Source: an uncultured Verrucomicrobia subdivision 3 bacterium
GTDB lineage: Bacteria; Verrucomicrobiota; Verrucomicrobiae; Limisphaerales; CAMLLE01
NCBI GenBank assembly: GCA_946480555.1
Contig: CAMLLE010000093.1
Coordinates: forward strand, 1 to 8,814
Direction: 5' to 3'
Length of the DNA stretch: 8,814 nucleotides
Shown: in pieces, positions 1-6,564 of the stretch
How positions within the stretch are numbered: position 1 is the first letter of the stretch
Layout: each line of letters starts with the position of its first letter
Notes under the pieces: generated by a model
What the model was told of the DNA's origin: nothing
Databases searched by the model: none
The model's input: the letters and a program-made list of their open reading frames with translations, nothing else
Position numbers and translations under genes: made by a program

Positions 1-425
1 GTTTCCGACCATACCAACGCTTTGACGGCATCCTCTTTCGGCACCATGGGTCCGCCGAGATTCCAGCCGCTCTGGATGTTCAAGCTGATCTCGATCCCCA
101 GGCGGTGCGCCTCGCGCAGCGCGTGTTTGTAGAGCTCCCGCCATTCACTGGAGAAGAACGCGGGGCCGGACGGCACGCGATCGTTGCCCTGCTGCTCGGC
201 CCCTCCGGCGTCGCACAACAGAGCGCCGCCCCACCCTTTCGCCTTCATTTCCTCCAAGTCGCGGGTGATGGAGGTCTTATCGACGTTTCCGTTCAGCCAC
301 CACCAGTACGCGCGAATTCTGGCTTCAGCGGGTGGGCTGGCAAAACCGGCGTCCAAGGTGGAGCCGTTCGCGGCAATGGCGAAGGTCCCGAGGGCTAATA
401 AACTGGCAAGAAAAACAGACTTCAT
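1..425 (-). CDS. Secreted GH106-like glycosidase (alpha-L-rhamnosidase family), N-terminal part, cut by window edge
   Basis: Translating the minus strand from the ATG at 425-423 gives an open frame of 141 codons with no stop, so the gene is 3'-truncated by the window edge. The first ~19 residues (MKSVFLASLLALGTFAIAA) form a signal peptide, so the enzyme is exported. Right after it comes a segment containing PPAEARIRAYWWWLNGNVDK, then ITRDLEEMKAKGWGGALLCDAGG, and later WRELYKHALREAHRLGIEI and NIQSGWNLGGPMVP. The order 'PP.EARPR.WW.W.NGN', 'I..DLE.MK..G.GG' and 'GW..GGP.V.P..A' is the N-terminal hallmark of GH106-like proteins, known as retaining or inverting glycosidases acting on rhamnose-containing polysaccharides. 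The catalytic residues lie outside the window, so the substrate is not established. The start has no clear ribosome-binding site. It lies 183 bases downstream of the pseudopilin stop and could be separately transcribed. Other (beta/alpha)8-barrel glycosidases annotated only as 'glycosyl hydrolase' share this N-terminus. Confidence 0.8.
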   Translation of the reverse strand, partial: MKSVFLASLLALGTFAIAANGSTLDAGFASPPAEARIRAYWWWLNGNVDKTSITRDLEEMKAKGWGGALLCDAGGAEQQGNDRVPSGPAFFSSEWRELYKHALREAHRLGIEISLNIQSGWNLGGPMVPKEDAVKALVWSE

Positions 426-527
426 GCTTGAACTACTGGGCCTTGCGACCGAATCCCGGCGCTGCTTTGCGCGCCAGAATGCGGGGCAACTTGCGGCTTT
501 AGCGAGTGGTTGTATAGGGGAAAACGC

Positions 528-539
528 GGCGGGCCCGCC
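528..539. repeat. 12-base GC-only perfect palindrome in the spacer before the GH106-like gene
   Basis: GGCGGGCCCGCC reads identically on both strands. On the minus strand it is followed by GCGTTTTCCCC. It lies between the pseudopilin stop (609) and the glycosidase start (425), so it could be a weak intrinsic terminator for the pseudopilin or a binding site. A hairpin here would have only a four-base stem and a four-base loop, so the terminator reading is weak. The rest of this 183-base spacer shows nothing else clear; TATACA on the minus strand (516-511) is -10-like but has no matching -35. Confidence 0.3.
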
Positions 540-608
540 ATCATTTTCCATTGTCCTGTGCAGCTGCCGCCCGGATTTGAGCGACAGCTCCGACGGCGCA
601 TATACCGC

Positions 609-1373
609 CTATTTGATCCGCTTCAACTGCGCCCGTTTGGGCTCCACATCTTTCCCGAGATCTTCCTGGTAGAAATAGAATTCGCGGAGCTTGAAACCAG
701 AGAAGCTGTGCAGGGCGAACATCTCGGCAGCCTTGACCCATCGTGCCGAACCATCGATGAAGACCTGGTTTCCGCCGGCTGGACGGCCTCCCGCAGCTTT
801 GTGGGCAGGAAGATTCGAATCGCCACTGGGCGGAACTTCGCCCGGGGCGCTCCACGCGGAGTTCATTGCCATCACGAGGTCGCCGGCCAGCATCCATGTG
901 GGTTTCGCGTTGCCAAGCTTCACCGGGCTGGCCGATGGGACAGTTCCAATGTTCGGCACGGTCCAATTGGCCACGCCGCCGAAATACATGTAACCGAGCG
1001 TCCATTGCTGGTTGTTCAAGGAAGCCAGGCCAGGGCGATTCGGGCATGACCAGACGTTCTGGATGCCGTTGGTATAAACGCGCAGACCCATGGCGTTCAC
1101 GGCTTCGACATTGGGATTATCCAGCAGGTACGGATGAATGCCGCCAGCGCCAGCGACCATCAACTTGTCGTGATTGTCCTGGGCGTAAATAAAGGAACCG
1201 ATGCCAATCTGCTTCAGATTATTGACGCATTGGATGCGTTTGGCCTTCTCCTTGGCCTGGGCCAGTGCCGGTAGAAGCATTGCTGCCAGGATGGCGATGA
1301 TGGCGATCACCACGAGAAGTTCGATCAGGGTAAAACCCTTTCCATTTCTTTGAGAACCAACAGTCACGTTCAT
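609..1373 (-). CDS. Type II secretion-like pseudopilin with H-X9-DG-type C-terminus
   Basis: The product has 254 residues. The N-terminus has a short basic leader ending in G13, then [20 protein letters not shown]. This is a class III prepilin signal: a prepilin peptidase would cut between G13 and F14, and the conserved Glu at mature position 5 is E18. The hydrophobic helix continues to about residue 36. The segment after it ([20 protein letters not shown]) is typical of the large pseudopilin paralogue families in Planctomycetes and Verrucomicrobia. Near the C-terminus H191, followed by GGNQVFIDG with D207-G208 and then SARWV, resembles the prepilin-associated H-X9-DG motif, here with wider spacing. 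Such proteins are taken to assemble at the inner membrane into secretion pseudopili, but the role of individual paralogues is unknown. I chose the ATG at 1373. The frame extends to a GTG at 1433, but that would put 20 residues encoded by a strong hairpin in front of a prepilin leader. Only a weak GAAAG lies before the ATG. Confidence 0.88.
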   Translation of the reverse strand: MNVTVGSQRNGKGFTLIELLVVIAIIAILAAMLLPALAQAKEKAKRIQCVNNLKQIGIGSFIYAQDNHDKLMVAGAGGIHPYLLDNPNVEAVNAMGLRVYTNGIQNVWSCPNRPGLASLNNQQWTLGYMYFGGVANWTVPNIGTVPSASPVKLGNAKPTWMLAGDLVMAMNSAWSAPGEVPPSGDSNLPAHKAAGGRPAGGNQVFIDGSARWVKAAEMFALHSFSGFKLREFYFYQEDLGKDVEPKRAQLKRIK

Positions 1374-1385
1374 TTCAGCTTTCGT

Positions 1386-1421
1386 GAGAAAGGGACCAGG
1401 CAGAAGCCCGGTCCCTTTCTC
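1386..1421 (-). terminator. Strong hairpin, probable terminator of the PEP-CTERM gene and leader hairpin of the pseudopilin
   Basis: On the minus strand GAGAAAGGGACC and GGTCCCTTTCTC are exact reverse complements of 12 bases. Three further inner pairs (one G-U and two G-C) close a six-base CTTCTG loop, giving a 15-pair stem that fills all 36 bases. It lies 46 bases past the PEP-CTERM stop and ends 12 bases before the pseudopilin ATG. The A-rich and T-rich arms (GAGAAAG/CTTTCTC) are terminator-like, but there is no separate run of T after the stem, so efficiency is uncertain. Because it sits so close to the next start codon it could also act as a 5' leader structure if transcription reads through. 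Confidence 0.68.
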
Positions 1422-1467
1422 GTCACATCTCACTTTAGTTTCGAAATTTCGGTCCGCAAATCGGCCG

Positions 1468-2166
1468 CTATTGGCGGCGGCGCTTCGCGATCAGGGCCAC
1501 CGCGCCCACGCCGAGCAATGCCGCCACGGAGGGTTCCGGAATGGCGAGATTGTCCAGCGTGCCGCGGATTCCCGCGCCGCGGATGTCGGCGTAAAAGCCG
1601 ATTGCATTTCCGATCGAGGTGTTGCCCACCGTGCGGGTCGCCAGAAGATTGCGGATCGCGCCATCGTAATAGCCCAACTCGAACGTGTCGGCCGCGGTGC
1701 GCGCAATGAACAACGAACTGATATTGGCTGGTGTGGCGCCGCCCGCGAGGCTGACTTCCGAGGTGCCGTTGAAACCGCGGGTAAAGATCTGACCGTTGTT
1801 CCGGACATAAACGTTCAGATAATCCGCCCGCACGTCAGCCGTGGGAGTGCCCGCGCCGACGTAAAGGCCGATGTCCTGCGAGTTCAAGTTCAGGGGATTG
1901 TACGTCGCCGTGAGTTCGGCACCGATCGAAAGAGTGAAATCCGTCCGCGTCAGTGCGAATTGCTCGATCGCGTTGTACGTCGAGGTGTTAATGCGAAGCG
2001 CGCCGTCTGAGATTTCCCACGAATACACGTTGTTCGCGGCGGCGGGCGTCGCTTTCAAGATGCGCGTGGCTGTATAGGCCGACAGATCGCCGCTGAAGCT
2101 GTCGATCAGTTGTGCCTGGGCAATGACGCCGCTGAGGCAGAGGGCGGTGATTAGGATTCGTTTCAT
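1468..2166 (-). CDS. PEP-CTERM sorted secreted protein, function unknown
   Basis: The product has 232 residues. It begins with a signal peptide ([19 protein letters not shown], cut near residue 18-19) and ends with a classic PEP-CTERM signal: PEP at 210-212, a hydrophobic stretch of about 15 residues ([14 protein letters not shown]), and a basic tail KRRRQ at 228-232. In the known system, an exosortase recognises this tail for export and processing of proteins associated with exopolysaccharide or the cell surface. The body (about 20-205) is rich in alternating beta-strand-like segments, including [21 protein letters not shown], and the pattern LGYYDGAI...[18 protein letters not shown]. This looks like a concanavalin/LamG-type beta sandwich, but I cannot assign a ligand. 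It lies 43 bases after the large repeat-protein gene and is followed by a strong hairpin, so these two genes are probably co-transcribed. No ribosome-binding site is visible. Confidence 0.88.
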   Translation of the reverse strand: MKRILITALCLSGVIAQAQLIDSFSGDLSAYTATRILKATPAAANNVYSWEISDGALRINTSTYNAIEQFALTRTDFTLSIGAELTATYNPLNLNSQDIGLYVGAGTPTADVRADYLNVYVRNNGQIFTRGFNGTSEVSLAGGATPANISSLFIARTAADTFELGYYDGAIRNLLATRTVGNTSIGNAIGFYADIRGAGIRGTLDNLAIPEPSVAALLGVGAVALIAKRRRQ

Positions 2167-2173
2167 GCGAGTT

Positions 2174-2208
2174 GGTTTTTGGTTTCTTGTTTTGGGTTTC
2201 AGGTTTCG
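2174..2208. repeat. Five degenerate tandem heptamers filling the spacer between two genes
   Basis: On the plus strand the bases split exactly into GGTTTTT, GGTTTCT, TGTTTTG, GGTTTCA and GGTTTCG, with consensus GGTTTCN. On the transcribed minus strand this reads as GAAACC-type units. The array occupies 35 of the 43 bases between the stop of the 1365-residue protein (2210-2212) and the ATG at 2166. The mRNA leader of the PEP-CTERM gene is therefore A/C-rich, G-poor and probably unstructured. It may be a simple-sequence minisatellite or may help SD-independent translation initiation. Confidence 0.7.
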
Positions 2209-2209
2209 A

Positions 2210-5200
2210 TCAAGGACGACGCAGACGGAAGAACACGCTCGGATTGGCCGGGTGGACGCTCATGACTTTCTGCGTGACGGAATCCGTTCCCGCCACATCC
2301 ACCCAGTTTGCGCCAAGGCCCGCGGTCAACGCGTTGGTCTGCGCCTGAAGAATCCAGCCAAGATGGCTGGACGGCCAGGAGATGGTGAGATTGCCACCGC
2401 TCACGATGGCGGTGATGTTCGTCGGGTTGCCGGCGATGGCGGGCGTGACTTCCAGACTTCCAGAGCCGCTGATGAACGAAGGGCTGGTGGTGCTGTTGTA
2501 AACGCCCAGCGGCTGGCTCACGCCGTTCAAAACCAGGCCCGCGACTTTGTTCGTGGTGCTGAAGTTCAATTGCACCATTGCGCCACTGGCAATCCGGATG
2601 GTGGACGCGACGGCGAGCGTCGGTTGGGAAATCTCGAGAATGCCGCCGTTCACCGTGGTGTCGCCGGTGTAGGCATTGGTGCCGAGCAGCTGCAGGGATG
2701 CGACGCCGTTTTGAACCAGGGCAATCTTGCCGGCGATCGTTCCGTTGAAGGTGCTGCCGTTCGCCAGATTCAAGGTAAGCGTGCTGGTGGTGGCGCTGCT
2801 GTTGGTGATGATTCGCGTGACGGCGACTCCATCGGTCACACCGGTCAACGCCTGGTTGAACCCGTTCAAGTCGAACACGGCCGGGCCGGATGCGCCCAGG
2901 GTCAGTGACGCGTTCGGGGAAACGCCGTTGTTGGCGCCAATCGAAGCCGTGCCTTCGCGCAGGTCGAACAGAGTGTAATCACCGCCGCCGGAGAACCGCA
3001 CGAAACCATTGCGCGAACTGATGTCGCCTGTGGCCGTGTTGGTAATCCCTCCTGTCACGTTCAAGTAACCGGAGGCAAGCGGCCCAAAGAAAACTCCGCC
3101 GTTCACCGCCGAAGCGTTCACGGTGATCGGACCGCTGATGGTCGTCACCACGTTGTTCGAGTTGTCGTTGACCATGAGCATGCCCGTCACAGCACCCGGG
3201 GAAACGGTGTTGGCAACAAACGCATTGGCGACATTCACGCCATTGCCCAACACGAAGCGGCCGCCATCGACCGTGACCGGGCCGGTGCCAAGGGCAGTAT
3301 TGGCATTCACATTCACGACTCCGGCCGAGAGAGTTGTACCACCGCTGTAGGTGTTGCCCGCATTGAGTGCCAGCGTGCCGTCGCCGTTCTTGGTCAGCAG
3401 GGCCGCGCCGGTCACCGCGCCGCTCAACGTCAGCGTCGCACCGCCATCGAGGCCAATGGTCGTGTCCGTCGCCAGCGTGATGGGGCCGGCAAAAGTCGTG
3501 AGGCCGGCGCCGCCCTTGCGCAACGCGCCGGTACCGTCAGGTCCGGTGGAATTCAACGTCAACGGTTCTGCGGGGACATCGACATTCGCCGTGATGTAGA
3601 GCTGTGTTCCAGCATTCACGATGGTGCCGCCCGCAGTGCCGCCCAGCGCGTTTGTGCTTTGAACCATCAGCGTGCCGCTGTTGAGGATGGTCTGGCCCGT
3701 GTAGCTGTTGTTGCCGGAAAGCGCCGCTGCGCCGCTGCCGTTCTGCTGCACGCTGCCGCTGCCGGAAATGGTGTTGGGTACCACCACGGTGTCGCTGTGA
3801 TTAAGGACCAACACTCCGTTGTTAGTGATGGCGCCGCTGCCCGCCGTGCCAGTGGTTCCACCGTTGCCGATCTGGAGCGTCCCAGCGGAGATCAAGGCTC
3901 CGCCGCTCATCTGATTCGTGACATCGATGATCAATGCGCCGCTGCCCTGCTTGAGAATTCGGCCCTGGCCCGTCAAAGATCCATTCGCCGAGAACGACGT
4001 CAGCTGGTAATCCACGCCGGAGTTCACGGTGATCTGGTCCGGGTTCACGTTCGCGGTCAGATTCACCGTCGGCGCTGCGCTGCCGCGTGCGTCAAAGATC
4101 ACGCGCGCGTGGGCACTGTAGGTCGTCAGCGAGCCGCCCGTCACGTTGCTCCAGTTCAGGGAAGACAAATCCCAATCACTGCTGGCCGCGCCAATCCACA
4201 CCAGCGTCGGCGGTGTAAACGTATCGAGCGTGGCCACGGTGCTGGCGTCGGAATAAACGGTGGACCCGATCACGTTGGTGGCAAAGGCCTGAATGCTCGC
4301 GCCGTCGTCGGCTTCGGTGGCCATGAAAGAGAAGTTGGAATTCGTGGCGTCAGCCACCGGCACACCGGCTTTGTACCATTGATAACGAATCGGGAGATAA
4401 CCGGTTGCCGTCGCGCTGAATGTCACCAACTGGCCCACCGGCGCCGCAGTGTTGGTGGGATTGATCACAAAATCCACCGGGCCATCGCTGAGGACGATGT
4501 TCGGCCCCTGCTGGTGGTTTTGTTGAACCGTGATGGGCGAGAGTGCGCCGTTGTAAATGCGGAATTCGTCGATGCTGCCGATGAAGTAGGGATCGACCGC
4601 GTAGAGCGACCGGCCGAGATAGGACAGCACGTTGTTCAGCGCGGAGATGGGCGCGGTCATGTTGGTATTGATCGTTTCCAACACGCCATTCGTGTAGAGC
4701 AGCATGCGCTGGTTCGGCGGATCCACCACGCAGGTCACGTGGACGTTCTGGTTTTCCAGCGTGCCCGTCCCGATGGCGCTCTGCTCGAATGAAGCGTCGC
4801 CCGGTGTGATCGTGACCCGATGCGCGCCGCCGATGTTCGGGGAGAAATACAGGTAATTGAAGCCGGCCAGATTGTCCGTGAAGTTCGTCAGGCTGTTGCC
4901 GAAATCAAACACGCGCGACGCGGCCGCGGTGGCGCCAACGTTCGCCCAGAAATCGATTGTGACGGAGTTCAATCCGCTCAGCAGTCCGCCTGGAAGACCG
5001 GTGTAAGTGCCATCCGATCCGTCCAGCACGAGCGTTCCATCCACAACCGTCGCATTCCCAAAATTCGTGCCATGCGCGGTGCCGATGCTGTCATTGGCGT
5101 TTGCACTGAAGCTGTAACGATGCGCCAGAAAGTTCGCAGCGCCCACGACCAGATTCGCCGGCGCACTGGTCGCGGCAAAGCCGGCGGCGTTCGTCACCAC

Positions 5201-6307
5201 GACATCGTAAACGCCAGCATCGGACGCCACGACCTGGGGAATGGAAAAGCTGTTGCTGTTCGCGCCGCTGATGGCGGAGCCATTGAAGCGCCATTGGAAA
5301 CCCATCGCGGACTGGCTCGCGGCCACGACGCTGAATCGGACCGGCTCGGTGTAATCGATGTTCTGGCTGATGGGATTGGCCACGATGGTCACCGCCGGAG
5401 AAAAGAACTGCATGTCGCCGGGCCCGCGCGCGATTTTGCTGATGCGAATTTCATCGATGCGGCCGGAAAACCGTTCGCCCGACGCGCCACGGTTGTCGTT
5501 GCCGAAGACCAGCGGCGCGAGGACGTTTCCGTGACCGACGACAATGTTCGCGTTTTGCGAAGCAATCTGGTTGGCCGCGGTCACGCTGGGATCAACGCGC
5601 GTCCAGTAAAGTTTCACCGCCGTCCCGTCGTAGGTGGCGGCGGCGTGATACCAGTTGCCATTTGTGAAGGCGTGAAAGCCGGTGGTGGGAATCGTCGCCG
5701 TCGTGGCGAAAAACGCGGCGCCATCCAGCATCTGGAGCTGCAGCACGCCGCCGTTGATGCGGAATTGAAAACCGCGATTGCCGCCTGCGTAGCTGTCCGT
5801 GCAGATGATTTCCTGCGGCGAACCGCTCAACGTGGTCGGTGCAACCAGCGCCTCCAGTGTGAACGGCGTCTGGCCGCCGAAACCGATATTGAGATTCGTC
5901 ATCGCAAACCGGTCCGGACTGACCGGCCCGCCCTGCACGTCCGCTTCGAAAGCGCCGGAAACATTGAAATCGTAGCCGATCAAGTATCCGGCGGTGTGGA
6001 AACTGGCGCTGTTGCCGAAGTTGATCGCGCCGCTGGAATACCCGGCGGCCCCGAGCAAATCGGTCACGACGGGAGGATTCGGATTTCCGAAGCCAGTGCT
6101 GTCGTTCTGAACGCTGTAGGAAGTTCCGCCCTTGCTGCCGGTGTTGGCAGCGGCGGACGATCCCGCGGCTTCATCGAAATGAAACAGATAAAGTGTGTTG
6201 GCATCCGCGGAATACGGCCCAACGAGATCAGCCTTCAGCAAACTCGTGCCGGAGCCGAGCACCACGGCAGCCGCAACGCACAATGGAATCTTCCGAATGT
6301 TTTTCAT
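2210..6307 (-). CDS. Giant secreted LamG/Ig-like/autotransporter-associated beta-strand repeat protein
   Basis: The product has 1365 residues. A signal peptide covers about 1-26 (basic start, hydrophobic core, cut near LLKA/D). A first LamG/concanavalin-like domain spans about 35-300 (TLEALVAP, GNWYHAAATYDG, GRIDEIRISK). A first Ig-like domain spans about 303-388 (QWRFNGSAISGANSNSFSI, then DAGVYDVVVTN). A second LamG domain spans about 395-595 (HRYSFSANANDSIG, SVTIDFWAN, IGSIDEFRIYNGALS). A second Ig-like domain spans about 610-693 (YQWYKAGVPV, DDGASIQAFATN). The region 700-1290 opens with WIGAASSDWDLSSLNWSN and carries autotransporter-associated beta-strand repeats of the form NxYTGxTxxxxGxL, for example near 866-880, 984-998 and 1210-1224. 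These fold as a right-handed beta solenoid. Residues 1300-1365 form a module with ISWP, GWILQAQTN, NWVDV and VFFRLRRP, which I associate with verrucomicrobial secreted proteins. No C-terminal outer-membrane barrel and no PEP-CTERM is present, so anchoring is unknown. Adhesion or polysaccharide binding is the likely role by inference. Confidence 0.9.
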   Translation of the reverse strand: MKNIRKIPLCVAAAVVLGSGTSLLKADLVGPYSADANTLYLFHFDEAAGSSAAANTGSKGGTSYSVQNDSTGFGNPNPPVVTDLLGAAGYSSGAINFGNSASFHTAGYLIGYDFNVSGAFEADVQGGPVSPDRFAMTNLNIGFGGQTPFTLEALVAPTTLSGSPQEIICTDSYAGGNRGFQFRINGGVLQLQMLDGAAFFATTATIPTTGFHAFTNGNWYHAAATYDGTAVKLYWTRVDPSVTAANQIASQNANIVVGHGNVLAPLVFGNDNRGASGERFSGRIDEIRISKIARGPGDMQFFSPAVTIVANPISQNIDYTEPVRFSVVAASQSAMGFQWRFNGSAISGANSNSFSIPQVVASDAGVYDVVVTNAAGFAATSAPANLVVGAANFLAHRYSFSANANDSIGTAHGTNFGNATVVDGTLVLDGSDGTYTGLPGGLLSGLNSVTIDFWANVGATAAASRVFDFGNSLTNFTDNLAGFNYLYFSPNIGGAHRVTITPGDASFEQSAIGTGTLENQNVHVTCVVDPPNQRMLLYTNGVLETINTNMTAPISALNNVLSYLGRSLYAVDPYFIGSIDEFRIYNGALSPITVQQNHQQGPNIVLSDGPVDFVINPTNTAAPVGQLVTFSATATGYLPIRYQWYKAGVPVADATNSNFSFMATEADDGASIQAFATNVIGSTVYSDASTVATLDTFTPPTLVWIGAASSDWDLSSLNWSNVTGGSLTTYSAHARVIFDARGSAAPTVNLTANVNPDQITVNSGVDYQLTSFSANGSLTGQGRILKQGSGALIIDVTNQMSGGALISAGTLQIGNGGTTGTAGSGAITNNGVLVLNHSDTVVVPNTISGSGSVQQNGSGAAALSGNNSYTGQTILNSGTLMVQSTNALGGTAGGTIVNAGTQLYITANVDVPAEPLTLNSTGPDGTGALRKGGAGLTTFAGPITLATDTTIGLDGGATLTLSGAVTGAALLTKNGDGTLALNAGNTYSGGTTLSAGVVNVNANTALGTGPVTVDGGRFVLGNGVNVANAFVANTVSPGAVTGMLMVNDNSNNVVTTISGPITVNASAVNGGVFFGPLASGYLNVTGGITNTATGDISSRNGFVRFSGGGDYTLFDLREGTASIGANNGVSPNASLTLGASGPAVFDLNGFNQALTGVTDGVAVTRIITNSSATTSTLTLNLANGSTFNGTIAGKIALVQNGVASLQLLGTNAYTGDTTVNGGILEISQPTLAVASTIRIASGAMVQLNFSTTNKVAGLVLNGVSQPLGVYNSTTSPSFISGSGSLEVTPAIAGNPTNITAIVSGGNLTISWPSSHLGWILQAQTNALTAGLGANWVDVAGTDSVTQKVMSVHPANPSVFFRLRRP

Positions 6308-6367
6308 AGTCGCGTGGATTCGATGGTAGGAGCTTGGTCGCTTCGATCGTTACAACCGGATCATCTT

Positions 6368-6443
6368 ATCCCGCGAAAAAGCGATAGCTATCCCCCGACA
6401 GGGTGTGAGGTGCATCCCCCGATTGGGGGAGGCGATTCCCGGA
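6368..6443. promoter_or_regulatory. Array of four ATCCCxCGA-like elements at 21-24 base spacing, candidate operator
   Basis: Related 9-mers occur in the same orientation: ATCCCGCGA at 6368-6376, ATCCCCCGA at 6390-6398, ATCCCCCGA at 6414-6422 and ATTCCCGGA at 6435-6443. Start-to-start distances are 22, 24 and 21 bases, close to two helical turns, so a protein bound to each would sit on roughly the same face of the DNA. The two middle copies are identical and both continue into a G run (CCCCCGACAGGG and CCCCCGATTGGGGG), giving partial dyad symmetry. Position in a divergent promoter and next to a NarL-type regulator gene suggests regulator binding, which is inference. The outer two copies are degenerate and may be chance. 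Confidence 0.45.
6415..6430. repeat. Inverted repeat TCCCCC-GATT-GGGGGA
   Basis: Six-base arms TCCCCC and GGGGGA flank the four-base GATT. It is the most symmetrical member of the repeat array in the divergent region and could be either an operator dyad or a small hairpin. It is not followed by T residues on either strand, so it is unlikely to be a terminator. Confidence 0.5.
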
Positions 6444-6564
6444 TTCGGACGCGCCTTCAGCCTCGCGTGGCGGACGCCGGAATTCTATTCTCCAACCGCG
6501 CCGCATGTTTGCCCGCAAGCAAACGAATGTTACTTTCGATACGCCCATGCCTGCCTGTACGGCC

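Larger units (their letters stand above)
6308..6564. promoter_or_regulatory. Divergent intergenic region between the surface-protein gene and the two-component genes
   Basis: The two genes are transcribed away from this stretch, so it must hold both promoters. I see no convincing sigma-70 -35/-10 pair on either strand. TATTCT at 6486-6491 is -10-like for the plus strand and GATAAG (minus strand, 6372-6367) is -10-like for the minus strand, but neither has a good -35 at the proper distance. The main visible structure is the set of repeats at 6368-6443. Part of the right end (6505-6564) could be coding if the kinase uses an upstream start codon. Confidence 0.55.

Noticed and set aside
541..1047. 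Minus-strand alternative frame of 168 codons overlapping the pseudopilin
   Set aside because: It overlaps the pseudopilin on the same strand in another frame, and the pseudopilin frame carries the prepilin leader and H-X9-DG-like motif.
1374..1433. Upstream GTG start giving a 274-residue pseudopilin
   Set aside because: The extra 20 residues would be encoded by the strong hairpin and would put a long non-basic extension before a normal short prepilin leader. The ATG at 1373 gives a typical N-terminus.
2123..2908. Plus-strand open frame of 261 codons opposite the PEP-CTERM start and repeat-protein C-terminus
   Set aside because: It runs through the heptamer repeat and opposite two well-supported genes, and its product has no domain signature.
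3659..4792. Long plus-strand open frame (377 codons) inside the large repeat-protein gene
   Set aside because: It is antisense to a clearly coding 1365-codon gene. Its product is rich in Arg, His and Ala with no recognisable domain, as expected for a shadow frame in GC-rich DNA.
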